From CADEED01 sp039930985 (lineage in GTDB: Bacteria; Pseudomonadota; Gammaproteobacteria; Steroidobacterales; Steroidobacteraceae): 12,264 nucleotides of DNA. Positions 6,865 to 12,264 of the stretch are shown here, piece after piece; position 1 is the stretch's first letter, and every line of letters begins with the position of its first letter. The position numbers were made by a program, and so were the translations under genes. The DNA is taken from the NCBI GenBank assembly GCA_039930985.1, contig JBDTSV010000024.1:1-12264 (forward strand). The letters run 5' to 3'. Below the pieces are notes generated by a model. That model had not been told where the DNA came from. It saw only the letters and a list, made by a program, of their open reading frames with translations, and did not search any database.

Positions 6865-7436
6865 GAGCACAGCACCACGACGTAGTGCGCAGCCTTGCGG
6901 GTGCGATTGCGAAACGTGACTGGCGCGTCGAGTTGCATGGCCAGGCAGTCGTCCTTGGCCAGTTTGTGCGTGGTCTTGCCGACGGTGACTTCGATGACGC
7001 CGTCGCGGACCCAGATCTGCTGGGCGACCGTCGACTCGCGAGTCCCGCTCTCATAGGAAACCTTCGCGCCAGCCGGAAACGCCACCTCCACGATGCGAAT
7101 GGGTGAGGGGAAGTTCGCCGGCGAGATGTTCCGGCGCGTGTACCCCGACTGCGGGTCTTTCCACAGGCTTCGATCCGCGGCATGCGAAACCGGACTCGCG
7201 CGCGCGCCGGCGTCGTCAAACAGGGCGGCGAGGGTAATTCCGAGCGCGGCCGAGATCTTTTCGAGCACCACGGCCGTGGGACTGGTTTCGCCACGCTCGA
7301 CCAGCGACAACATCGAGCGACTCACGGCGCAGCGGCCGGCCAACGATTCGAGGCTCAACCCCGAATCGGCGCGCAATCCGCGCACTCGGTGGGCAATCCG
7401 GGCGTTGATATCCTGCATAGTGGACGAAACATCCAT
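6861..7436 (-). CDS. XRE-family transcriptional regulator with C-terminal cupin sensor domain
   Basis: This architecture, a helix-turn-helix joined to a small cupin, is known for cytosolic regulators that sense small metabolites, as in the PuuR/SutR-like group. From the ATG at 7436 it has 191 residues. The HTH covers about 13-73 (RVRGLRADSGLSLESLA, recognition helix around VSRSMLSLVERGE, then TSPTAVVLEKISAALG). The cupin lies at about 112-190 (IRIVEVAFPAGAKVSYES, WVRDGVIEVTVG, LAKDDCLAMQLD). His and Glu are sparse in the cupin, so metal binding is doubtful. Neither the ATG at 7436 nor the one at 7418 has a clear Shine-Dalgarno sequence. An in-frame TTG at 7517 would add a low-complexity, Arg-rich extension and is less likely. 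The gene is coupled to the GNAT gene by an ATGA overlap and is divergent from the desaturase. Self-regulation is likely by family precedent. Confidence 0.88.
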   Translation of the reverse strand: MDVSSTMQDINARIAHRVRGLRADSGLSLESLAGRCAVSRSMLSLVERGETSPTAVVLEKISAALGITLAALFDDAGARASPVSHAADRSLWKDPQSGYTRRNISPANFPSPIRIVEVAFPAGAKVSYESGTRESTVAQQIWVRDGVIEVTVGKTTHKLAKDDCLAMQLDAPVTFRNRTRKAAHYVVVLCS

Positions 7437-7446
7437 TAAACTGGAT
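7431..7446. promoter_or_regulatory. Inverted repeat over the XRE regulator start, candidate operator
   Basis: ATCCA-N6-TGGAT (arms 7431-7435 and 7442-7446) spans the regulator's ATG at 7436. A TTGACG hexamer, a possible -35 element on the minus strand, lies just upstream at 7456-7451, though no good -10 follows. The arms are short, so this is only a candidate autoregulatory site. Confidence 0.3.
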
Positions 7447-7563
7447 AACGCGTCAACCGAGTCAGGTCCGACGTCCGACCTTCGGTACGGGAAACCCCGC
7501 CGCGATCTGTGGTGCAAACGCGATTAGTGTCGAAGCTACAACGCGTGCACAAATTACCGGGCG

Positions 7564-7585
7564 CGCCCCCGCCGCAACGGGGGCG
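7564..7585. other. Strong GC-rich hairpin in the divergent region
   Basis: CGCCCCCG and CGGGGGCG form a perfect 8-bp stem around a CCGCAA loop. No T-tract follows on either strand, so it is not a canonical terminator. It may insulate the divergent promoters or bind a protein; its function is unknown. Confidence 0.55.
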
Positions 7586-7634
7586 TCTGGTCGAATTCAA
7601 GGTGCGACGCAGGTCAAAATTGCCACCGAACCCG

Positions 7635-7661
7635 TTGGTGAAAGCGCTTGTTTCGTATAGT
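7635..7661 (+). promoter_or_regulatory. Candidate sigma-70-type promoter of the desaturase gene
   Basis: TATAGT at 7656-7661 matches the -10 consensus at five of six positions. TTGGTG at 7635-7640 is a partial -35 with a short 15-bp spacer. Transcription would start about 4-6 bases before the ATG at 7673, implying a very short leader. Confidence 0.4.
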
Positions 7662-7672
7662 CTTGCCGCCTT

Positions 7673-8776
7673 ATGACCGAAGCTGTTCAGACCCCTTCCA
7701 AGGCCGACGCTGGCCGCGCCGATGCCAAGCGCACCGTGCGAGTCGTCATGCAGGAGTACCTGCGCCGCGATTCAATTCTCCCGGTGCTGCGGCTGCTGCT
7801 CGATCTGGCATTTCTCGGTACCGCAATTGTCGGCGCCTGCGCATTCGACGCCTGGTGGGCCAAGGGGCTCATGATCATTCCGGCGTCCATCGCCATCGCG
7901 CGGTTGTTCGTCATCGGGCACGACGCCTGTCACGGCAGCTACACCCAACACGACTGGCTCAACAAGCTCATCGGCCGCATCGCGTTCCTGCCCTCGCTGA
8001 CCCCGTTCTCGCTGTGGGACGTGGGCCACAACGTCGCGCACCACGGGTTTACCAATCTCAAGGGCCGCGACCAGGTCTGGGTTCCGCTGTCTGCCGAAGA
8101 GTGGCAGGCCGCTTCCAAGATCCGCCGCGGCCTCGAGCGCATCTATCGCTCGGGCTTTGGCCAGGGTCTCTACTATCTCATCGAGATGTGGTGGAAGAAG
8201 CTCATCCTGCCCACCAAGAAACATGTGGGCGTGCGCCGCGCCATCTTCATCTGGGACAACGTCCTGGTGTTAGGCGTGGGCGCCGCGTGGATCACCGCGC
8301 TGGTGCTATGGGCGGTCTATGACAATCACTCGGTCACCTGGACACTGCTGTGCGGCTTCGTAGTGCCGTTCCTGGCCTTCAACTGCATCATTGGCTGGGT
8401 CATCTACGTGCAGCACACGCACCCTGAAGTGGCCTGGTTCGACAAGCGCGAAGAGTGGCAGAAGCGTCTTGGCTTCATCACCACCACCATCAACGTGGTC
8501 GTGCCCAAAGCCCTCGGCCGCATCCTGCATGACATCCTCGAGCACGGCGCGCATCACGTGAATACGGGCGTGCCGCTGTATCGGCTTCGCGCGGCTCAAG
8601 CCGCGCTGAAGAATGCGGTGCCGCAGCTCGCGCGCGTCTACGTGCTCAACTGGAAGCGCTATTGGGCGACGGTGCGCACCTGCAAGCTGTACGACTACGC
8701 GAACCACCAGTGGCTCGACTTCAAGGGCCGCGTCACCGCGGCGCCGGTGTTTCCGGAGAGCATTCCGGCAACCTGA
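7673..8776 (+). CDS. Membrane fatty acid desaturase
   Basis: This integral membrane di-iron enzyme introduces double bonds into lipid acyl chains using oxygen. The 367-residue protein shows all three histidine boxes: HDACH (83-87), HNVAHH (119-124) and HGAHH (291-295). Hydrophobic segments lie near 37-58, 64-80, 192-215 and 222-246, giving the usual four-helix topology with the boxes on the cytoplasmic face. The LTPFSLWDVGHN stretch and TNLKGRDQVWVPLS resemble delta-12/omega-6-type acyl-lipid desaturases, but regioselectivity cannot be read from the sequence. The ATG at 7673 is chosen because a -10-like element lies immediately upstream; no Shine-Dalgarno sequence is visible. The gene is divergent from the XRE-cupin regulator and is followed by a large hairpin, so it is probably monocistronic. 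Confidence 0.93.
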   Translation: MTEAVQTPSKADAGRADAKRTVRVVMQEYLRRDSILPVLRLLLDLAFLGTAIVGACAFDAWWAKGLMIIPASIAIARLFVIGHDACHGSYTQHDWLNKLIGRIAFLPSLTPFSLWDVGHNVAHHGFTNLKGRDQVWVPLSAEEWQAASKIRRGLERIYRSGFGQGLYYLIEMWWKKLILPTKKHVGVRRAIFIWDNVLVLGVGAAWITALVLWAVYDNHSVTWTLLCGFVVPFLAFNCIIGWVIYVQHTHPEVAWFDKREEWQKRLGFITTTINVVVPKALGRILHDILEHGAHHVNTGVPLYRLRAAQAALKNAVPQLARVYVLNWKRYWATVRTCKLYDYANHQWLDFKGRVTAAPVFPESIPAT

Positions 8777-8809
8777 GCTGCGGCCGCGCTCTGCGTGCGG
8801 CCCGGTTGC
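8768..8809 (+). terminator. Long hairpin at the end of the desaturase gene, possible terminator without T-tract
   Basis: GCAACC (8768-8773) pairs with GGTTGC (8804-8809), and inside it GGCCGC (8782-8787) pairs with GCGGCC (8797-8802). The structure overlaps the desaturase stop codon at 8774-8776. No U-rich tail follows, so it may be a weak terminator or a 3'-end stabiliser. Confidence 0.4.
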
Positions 8810-8873
8810 GAGCCAAATTCGCGTGACTGGGACTGCTTTCCTAGTCGGGGCAAATCGTGCTCAACTTCGCGGC

Positions 8874-10775
8874 ATGCCACGTAAGCCTCAAGCCCGCATC
8901 ACCGCGCTGCTCGCGGCTTCACTCATCACCGCGGCCTCGGCCGCCAGCAAGCAGGAAACCTCGCCGCTCAGCGCCGACTTCGATGCGCACAATTGGGCGT
9001 CGGCGGGCCGCACCGCGGCTGAAACCCGCTACAGCCCGCTCACTGAAATCAATCGCGAGACCGTCGCGCGACTCAGGCTCGCCTGGACGCTCGATCTCGA
9101 CGTCGGCAGCGCGCAGGCGACGCCGCTGGCGATCGAAGGCATTCTTTATATCGCCGCCGGGTATAGCGTCGTGCACGCCGTCGATGCGCGCACCGGGAAG
9201 CTGTTGTGGCGTTTCGATCCGCAGGCAGCGCAAGTCGCCGGCAAGAAGTTACGTTCTGGGTCCGGCACGCGTGGCCTCGCTTATTCCAACGGCCGGCTGT
9301 TCGTTGGAACGCACGATGGCCGCCTGATCGCGCTCGATGCCAAGAAGGGCACGCAGATCTGGAGCACACCGACGCTCGATCCCAACGACGGTAGCTTCAT
9401 TTCGGGCACGCCGCGCGTCTTCAACGACAGGGTTGCGATCGGCTTCGGCGACTCGGGCGTGGTGCATGGTGCCGTGGGGGTGTACGCGGCCGACAGCGGC
9501 AAGCTGCTGTGGCGTTGGGAAACACAGGGTGCGGGCGGGACGATCTGGAACGCGATAGCTTTCGACCCCGATTCCAATCGGCTGTACGCCGGAACGGGAA
9601 ACGCGCGCGGTCCTGACGCGGCCTCGAACCGGTTCGCCTGTTCCGTGGTCGCGCTGAATGCGGACAACGGGGCGCTTGTCTGGCAGCACGACGCGGCCGC
9701 CGACCACACGACGTGCGATGACTCGCTCGACATCACGCTCGCCACGATCAGCATCGACGGTCAGTCGCGCAACGTGCTCCTGCACGCGCCGAAGGACGGC
9801 TCGATGCAGGTGCTCGATCGCGCCACCGGCAAACTCATCTCGTCGAAGAAGTTAGGCGTTGGCGCACACAATCACTTCGCGCAGTCGTTCAGCCCCGCAA
9901 CCGGCCTGGTCTATCTACCAACCACCGAGCTGCCGGCGGAGAATCCCGAAGGCGATGCGTCGGCGGATGCCGGCAAGAGCGCGCTACTCGCCTGGGACCC
10001 GGCGAAGCAACGTGCGGCATGGGCACAGCCCACGCCGGGCGCCTACAGCGGCGGCGTGTTGTCGACCGCCGGCGATCTGGTGTTTCAGGGCGAGGCCGAT
10101 GGCCACATCACCGGATATTCCGCGGCCGAGGGCCGCCGTGTGTGGGCGTTCTACGCGGCGACCGCCGCGCTTGGCGCGCCGATCAGTTTCGCCGTTGGCA
10201 AGCGACAGTACATATCCATTCTCACCGGTCCGACGCAGGGGCAGCCGGCAAGTCTCGGCGTCATGTCGGCCCAATTCGGTTGGGACTCGCGCCTGCATCC
10301 ACGACGCTTGCTGACCTTCGCGCTCGATGGCACCGGTACCTTGCCGCCGACTCCTGGTCCCACACCCGCCAAGCCTCTCGATGCTCCGGAGATCACCATC
10401 GATGCGGCCCTTGCGAAAGACGGTGCCGCGACGTTCGCGAAGTGCCAGTGGTGCCATGGCGCCGGCGCGATCGCGGGCGGCAGCGCTCCAGACCTGCGCG
10501 CATCACCGGCGCTGCTCAATGCCGCCTCGTTCGCGACGATCGTGCGCGGCGGACTCGAGGCTCGTGGCATGCCCAAGTTCGACGAACTCAACGATCGCGA
10601 GCTCGAGGGTTTGCGCAACTATGTCCGCGTCCGGGCGCGGCTCGCGACCCGACCCGATGGCGTCGCGCCAATAGTGCCCGTGGTGCCAGAGGCGACGCCT
10701 GCCGAAGAGGCGCCGGTCACGCCCAGGAAACCGCCTGGTTCGCTCGAGTCCGAGCCGCCTCCGCCGCGCTTGTAG
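8874..10775 (+). CDS. Exported PQQ-type beta-propeller dehydrogenase with C-terminal cytochrome c domain (divergent quinohemoprotein)
   Basis: Relatives are periplasmic quinohemoprotein alcohol dehydrogenases that oxidise alcohols with PQQ and pass electrons through haem c. From the ATG at 8874 it has 633 residues, shorter than the roughly 700 typical. A signal peptide covers about 1-24 (MPRKPQAR, then a hydrophobic core). Propeller blades are marked by D-x-x-T/S-G-K-x-x-W-like tryptophan motifs near 104-112, 155-163, 206-213, 263-270, 315-320, 375-383 and 417-424. A linker precedes the haem site CQWCH (524-528), with Met566 in GMPKF as likely axial ligand. The C-terminus is a proline-rich tail (598-633). 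Oddities: the vicinal cysteine pair expected just before RGLAY is absent (SGSGT instead), and the region after GTGN (240-285) lacks the usual catalytic-Asp and tryptophan loop motifs. PQQ binding or alcohol oxidation is therefore uncertain. The frame is open upstream to 8613, but that part overlaps the desaturase gene. Confidence 0.85.
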   Translation: MPRKPQARITALLAASLITAASAASKQETSPLSADFDAHNWASAGRTAAETRYSPLTEINRETVARLRLAWTLDLDVGSAQATPLAIEGILYIAAGYSVVHAVDARTGKLLWRFDPQAAQVAGKKLRSGSGTRGLAYSNGRLFVGTHDGRLIALDAKKGTQIWSTPTLDPNDGSFISGTPRVFNDRVAIGFGDSGVVHGAVGVYAADSGKLLWRWETQGAGGTIWNAIAFDPDSNRLYAGTGNARGPDAASNRFACSVVALNADNGALVWQHDAAADHTTCDDSLDITLATISIDGQSRNVLLHAPKDGSMQVLDRATGKLISSKKLGVGAHNHFAQSFSPATGLVYLPTTELPAENPEGDASADAGKSALLAWDPAKQRAAWAQPTPGAYSGGVLSTAGDLVFQGEADGHITGYSAAEGRRVWAFYAATAALGAPISFAVGKRQYISILTGPTQGQPASLGVMSAQFGWDSRLHPRRLLTFALDGTGTLPPTPGPTPAKPLDAPEITIDAALAKDGAATFAKCQWCHGAGAIAGGSAPDLRASPALLNAASFATIVRGGLEARGMPKFDELNDRELEGLRNYVRVRARLATRPDGVAPIVPVVPEATPAEEAPVTPRKPPGSLESEPPPPRL

Positions 10776-10779
10776 GGTC

Positions 10780-10791
10780 CGTGCCGGCACG
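10780..10791. repeat. 12-bp palindrome just after the PQQ-type dehydrogenase gene
   Basis: CGTGCCGGCACG is a perfect palindrome 4 bp after the stop codon, followed by TTTCCC. A 4-bp stem with a CCGG loop and short T-run would make only a weak terminator. Confidence 0.35.
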
Positions 10792-10837
10792 TTTCCCAGT
10801 CGACATATATAAGGATGCGGTCATCGAAGCATTTCGA

Positions 10838-10854
10838 ACGAATTCCTTATTCGT
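10838..10854. other. Small hairpin in the adenosine kinase upstream region
   Basis: ACGAAT and ATTCGT form a 6-bp inverted repeat around TCCTT. The arms are A/T-rich for this genome and no T-tract follows. It could be an operator or a weak structure. Confidence 0.35.
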
Positions 10855-10885
10855 CAATGGGTTAGGTAAGGGTGCGACCCAAGCC

Positions 10886-10917
10886 ACCGATTCGGCCTAC
10901 AGGAAACCGACTCGGCC
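10886..10917. repeat. Two direct copies of a CCGA-N-TCGG dyad, 20 bp apart
   Basis: ACCGATTCGGCC (10886-10897) and ACCGACTCGGCC (10906-10917) differ at one base. Each contains a CCGA-N-TCGG inverted repeat. The 20-bp spacing is about two helical turns, so a regulator could bind both on one DNA face. The second copy runs into the perfect palindrome CTCGGCCGAG (10911-10920). Confidence 0.5.
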
Positions 10918-10978
10918 GAGCGCGCCGACAATGATTCGCGTATCTTTGCGCCCCGTTTCTCACTCGTAAGTCATTGGC

Positions 10979-11968
10979 ATGCCGGGTAAAGACAAGAGCG
11001 CACTCATCTGTGGATCCGTCGCGTATGACACCATCATGGTGTTCCCGGATCGTTTCCGTGCGCACATCCTTCCCGACAAGCTGCACATGCTCAATGTCGC
11101 CTTCCTGGTGCCACAAATGCGCCGCGAGTTCGGTGGCTGCGCCGGCAACATTGCCTACAACCTGAAGCTGCTCGGCGACGTGGGCTATCCGATGGGCGGC
11201 ATCGGTCGTGACTTTCAGCCGTACGGCGATTGGATGAAGAAGGTCGGCATGTCCGAGAAGTATCTCGTGACGATTCCGGAAGAGCATTGCGCGCAGGCCT
11301 TCATCACCACCGATCTCGATTCCAACCAGATCACGGCCTTTCACCCGGGCGCCATGAATCATTCGCATCTCATCAAGGTGCCGGCGAATGACGGTATATC
11401 CATTGGTGTCATTGCTCCGGACAGCCGCGAAGGCATGCTGCAGCACGCTGAACAGTTCAAGGCCGCCCACATCCCGTTCATCTTCGACCCGGGCCAGGCA
11501 ATGCCGCTGTTCGCCGGCGATGATTTCAAGCGTTTCATATCCATCTCGGATTGGCTGGCGTTGAACGACTATGAATGGGCACTTCTGCAGGAGCGCACCG
11601 GCTGGGGCGTCGCGGATGTCGTCAAGCACGTGAAAGCGCTTATCGTGACACGCGGCGGCGAAGGTTCGACCATTTACGCCAACGGCCACACCTACGAAAT
11701 TCCCTGTGCCAAGGCGCGCGAAGTGCTGGATCCGACCGGATGCGGCGACGCCTATCGTGCCGGATTGATTCACGGCATTCTTCGCGGGCTCGATTGGGAA
11801 ACCACGGGACGCATCGCTTCGCTCATGGGTGCCATCAAGATTGCCGTTCGCGGCACGCAGAACCACACATTCACCACGGCGGAGTTCGCGGACCAGTACC
11901 GCGCCGCTTTCGGCGCGCCGTTGCGCGCCGTCGGTCAGGAACTTAAGGAAAGAGGATCGTATGTCTAG
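10979..11968 (+). CDS. Adenosine kinase, PfkB/ribokinase family
   Basis: This cytosolic enzyme phosphorylates adenosine to AMP with ATP. The 329-residue protein carries PfkB signature 1 around GGCAGNIAYNLKLLG (52-66) and signature 2 DPTGCGDAYRAG (251-262), with Asp257 as catalytic base. The N-terminal pattern (SVAYDTIMVFPDRF, then LPDKLHMLNVAFLV), PGAM at 123-126 and NDYEW at 196-200 closely resemble the mycobacterial adenosine kinase type as I remember it, rather than sugar kinases such as ribokinase. The start is the ATG at 10979; only weak purines precede it. Its TAG stop lies inside the start region of metK (8-bp overlap), so the two are co-transcribed. With metK and a probable downstream ahcY, it would drain adenosine from the S-adenosylmethionine cycle. 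Another nucleoside or sugar kinase role is less likely. Confidence 0.88.
   Translation: MPGKDKSALICGSVAYDTIMVFPDRFRAHILPDKLHMLNVAFLVPQMRREFGGCAGNIAYNLKLLGDVGYPMGGIGRDFQPYGDWMKKVGMSEKYLVTIPEEHCAQAFITTDLDSNQITAFHPGAMNHSHLIKVPANDGISIGVIAPDSREGMLQHAEQFKAAHIPFIFDPGQAMPLFAGDDFKRFISISDWLALNDYEWALLQERTGWGVADVVKHVKALIVTRGGEGSTIYANGHTYEIPCAKAREVLDPTGCGDAYRAGLIHGILRGLDWETTGRIASLMGAIKIAVRGTQNHTFTTAEFADQYRAAFGAPLRAVGQELKERGSYV
11951..11956 (+). promoter_or_regulatory. Ribosome binding site of metK inside the adenosine kinase gene
   Basis: AGAGGA lies 4 bases before the metK ATG at 11961, within the last codons of the kinase gene. It supports this ATG as the metK start. Confidence 0.7.
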
Positions 11969-12264
11969 CAGCTTTCATTTCACGTCAGAGTCGGTTTCAG
12001 AAGGTCATCCGGACAAGGTGTCGGACCAGATTTCCGACGCCGTGCTCGACGCACTTCTGGCCCAGGACAAGTTCTCGCGCGTCGGCGCCGAGACTCTCTG
12101 CAACACCGGCCTCGTGGTGCTCGCGGGCGAAATCACTTCCAGTGCGGTCGTCGACTTCCAGCAGGTCGCTCGCGACACCATCAAGAAGATCGGCTACGAC
12201 AACACCGACTACGGCATCGACTACAAGGGTTGCGCCGTGCTGGTGGCCTACGACAAGCAGTCGC
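11961..12264 (+). CDS. metK: S-adenosylmethionine synthase, 3'-truncated by the window edge
   Basis: MetK makes S-adenosylmethionine from methionine and ATP in the cytosol, using Mg2+ and K+. The frame runs open from the ATG at 11961 to the window end, giving 101 codons of the usual ~385-400. The N-terminus FTSESVSEGHPDKVSDQISD is the family signature, with His16 and Asp18 in GHPDK contacting ATP/Mg2+. The following CNTGLVVLAGEIT contains Glu57 of the conserved GEIT motif, and IGYDNTDYGIDYKG continues the normal N-terminal domain. The start overlaps the adenosine kinase stop (ATGTCTAG), with a good Shine-Dalgarno sequence upstream, indicating an operon devoted to methyl-cycle metabolism. Nothing in the visible part is broken; the rest lies outside the window. 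Confidence 0.97.
   Translation, partial: MSSSFHFTSESVSEGHPDKVSDQISDAVLDALLAQDKFSRVGAETLCNTGLVVLAGEITSSAVVDFQQVARDTIKKIGYDNTDYGIDYKGCAVLVAYDKQS

Larger units (their letters stand above)
7437..7672. other. Divergent intergenic region between the XRE regulator and the desaturase
   Basis: This 236-bp region separates divergently transcribed genes and holds no convincing coding frame. It contains a GC-rich hairpin at 7564-7585, a candidate desaturase promoter near 7635-7661, and a weak minus-strand TTGACG near the regulator. Confidence 0.7.
10776..10978. other. Intergenic region upstream of adenosine kinase-metK
   Basis: This 203-bp stretch has lower GC than its neighbours and no convincing gene. 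It holds a palindrome at 10780-10791, an A/T-rich TATATAAGG element at 10806-10814, a hairpin at 10838-10854, two repeated dyads at 10886-10917 and a possible -10 element (TATCTT, 10941-10946). I did not recognise a SAM or SAH riboswitch. Confidence 0.6.

Noticed and set aside
6016..6885. 289-codon plus-strand open frame opposite the enolase-superfamily and GNAT genes
   Set aside because: It spans two real minus-strand genes and their intergenic terminator, and its translation shows no domain.
7437..7517. TTG-initiated N-terminal extension of the XRE regulator
   Set aside because: The extension is Arg/Ser-rich without family resemblance and has no ribosome binding site; the HTH begins just after the ATG at 7436.
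8613..8873. Upstream extension of the PQQ-type dehydrogenase frame
   Set aside because: It overlaps the desaturase coding region, is Arg/Ser-rich, and a proper signal peptide begins at the ATG at 8874.
10815..10865. 16-codon possible leader peptide after TATATAAGG, upstream of adenosine kinase
   Set aside because: The purine run directly abuts the ATG, leaving no spacing for a ribosome binding site. There are no regulatory Met/Ile runs and no attenuator hairpin with a T-tract follows.
10776..10978. SAM or SAH riboswitch upstream of the adenosine kinase-metK genes
   Set aside because: I looked for the SAH core (GAGGAGCGCUGC-like) and SAM-type conserved blocks and found neither. A covariance-model search would settle it.
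10862..11866. 334-codon minus-strand open frame opposite adenosine kinase
   Set aside because: The plus-strand frame carries both PfkB signatures; the antisense product is unrecognisable.
1..12264. CRISPR array, toxin-antitoxin pair, defence island, prophage or insertion sequence
   Set aside because: No regularly spaced repeats, no transposase or integrase motif, and all sizeable genes are assignable to metabolic or regulatory families.

Overview
The window is high-GC bacterial DNA, compactly coding, with Gram-negative features: Sec and Tat export signals, a quinohemoprotein dehydrogenase with a haem c site, a membrane fatty acid desaturase, and an adenosine kinase-metK pair. I infer a gammaproteobacterium, possibly in or near Steroidobacteraceae/Nevskiales or Xanthomonadales. 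That placement is a guess from gene content, not a database result. No rRNA, tRNA, CRISPR array, transposase or phage gene is visible.

Layout. (1) 3-2141 (+): the C-terminal ~85% of glycogen phosphorylase, its start lying outside the window, followed by a UUCG-loop terminator. A 25-bp direct copy of the gene's last codons flanks that terminator. (2) 2292-3461 (+): a D-2-hydroxyacid dehydrogenase with a signal peptide, ending 3 bp from the convergent M20 peptidase gene. (3) 3465-7436 (-): four genes transcribed right to left. They are an XRE-cupin regulator, a GNAT acetyltransferase coupled to it by an ATGA overlap, then after a small terminator a Tat-exported enolase-superfamily (sugar-acid dehydratase-like) protein, and an exported M20 metallopeptidase. 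(4) 7437-7672: a divergent regulatory region. (5) 7673-8776 (+): a three-histidine-box fatty acid desaturase. (6) 8874-10775 (+): an exported PQQ-type beta-propeller dehydrogenase fused to a cytochrome c domain and lacking several canonical active-site features. (7) 10979-12264 (+): adenosine kinase and the start of metK, overlapping by 8 bp.

How the genes may work together. Adenosine kinase beside metK fits the S-adenosylmethionine cycle, where adenosine released by S-adenosylhomocysteine hydrolase must be removed; ahcY would be expected just beyond the window. The hydroxyacid dehydrogenase, the enolase-superfamily enzyme and the M20 peptidase are adjacent and all carry export signals although their families are mostly cytosolic. 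This hints at a periplasmic acid-sugar/peptide processing cluster, which is inference. The XRE-cupin regulator probably controls its own operon and could also control the divergent desaturase gene.

I did not find a clearly new defence or mobile system. The observations most worth checking are the fixed dinucleotide-codon contexts of the rare ATA and TTA codons, the glgP tail repeat, the exported-enzyme cluster, the aberrant PQQ dehydrogenase, and the paired dyads upstream of the adenosine kinase gene.
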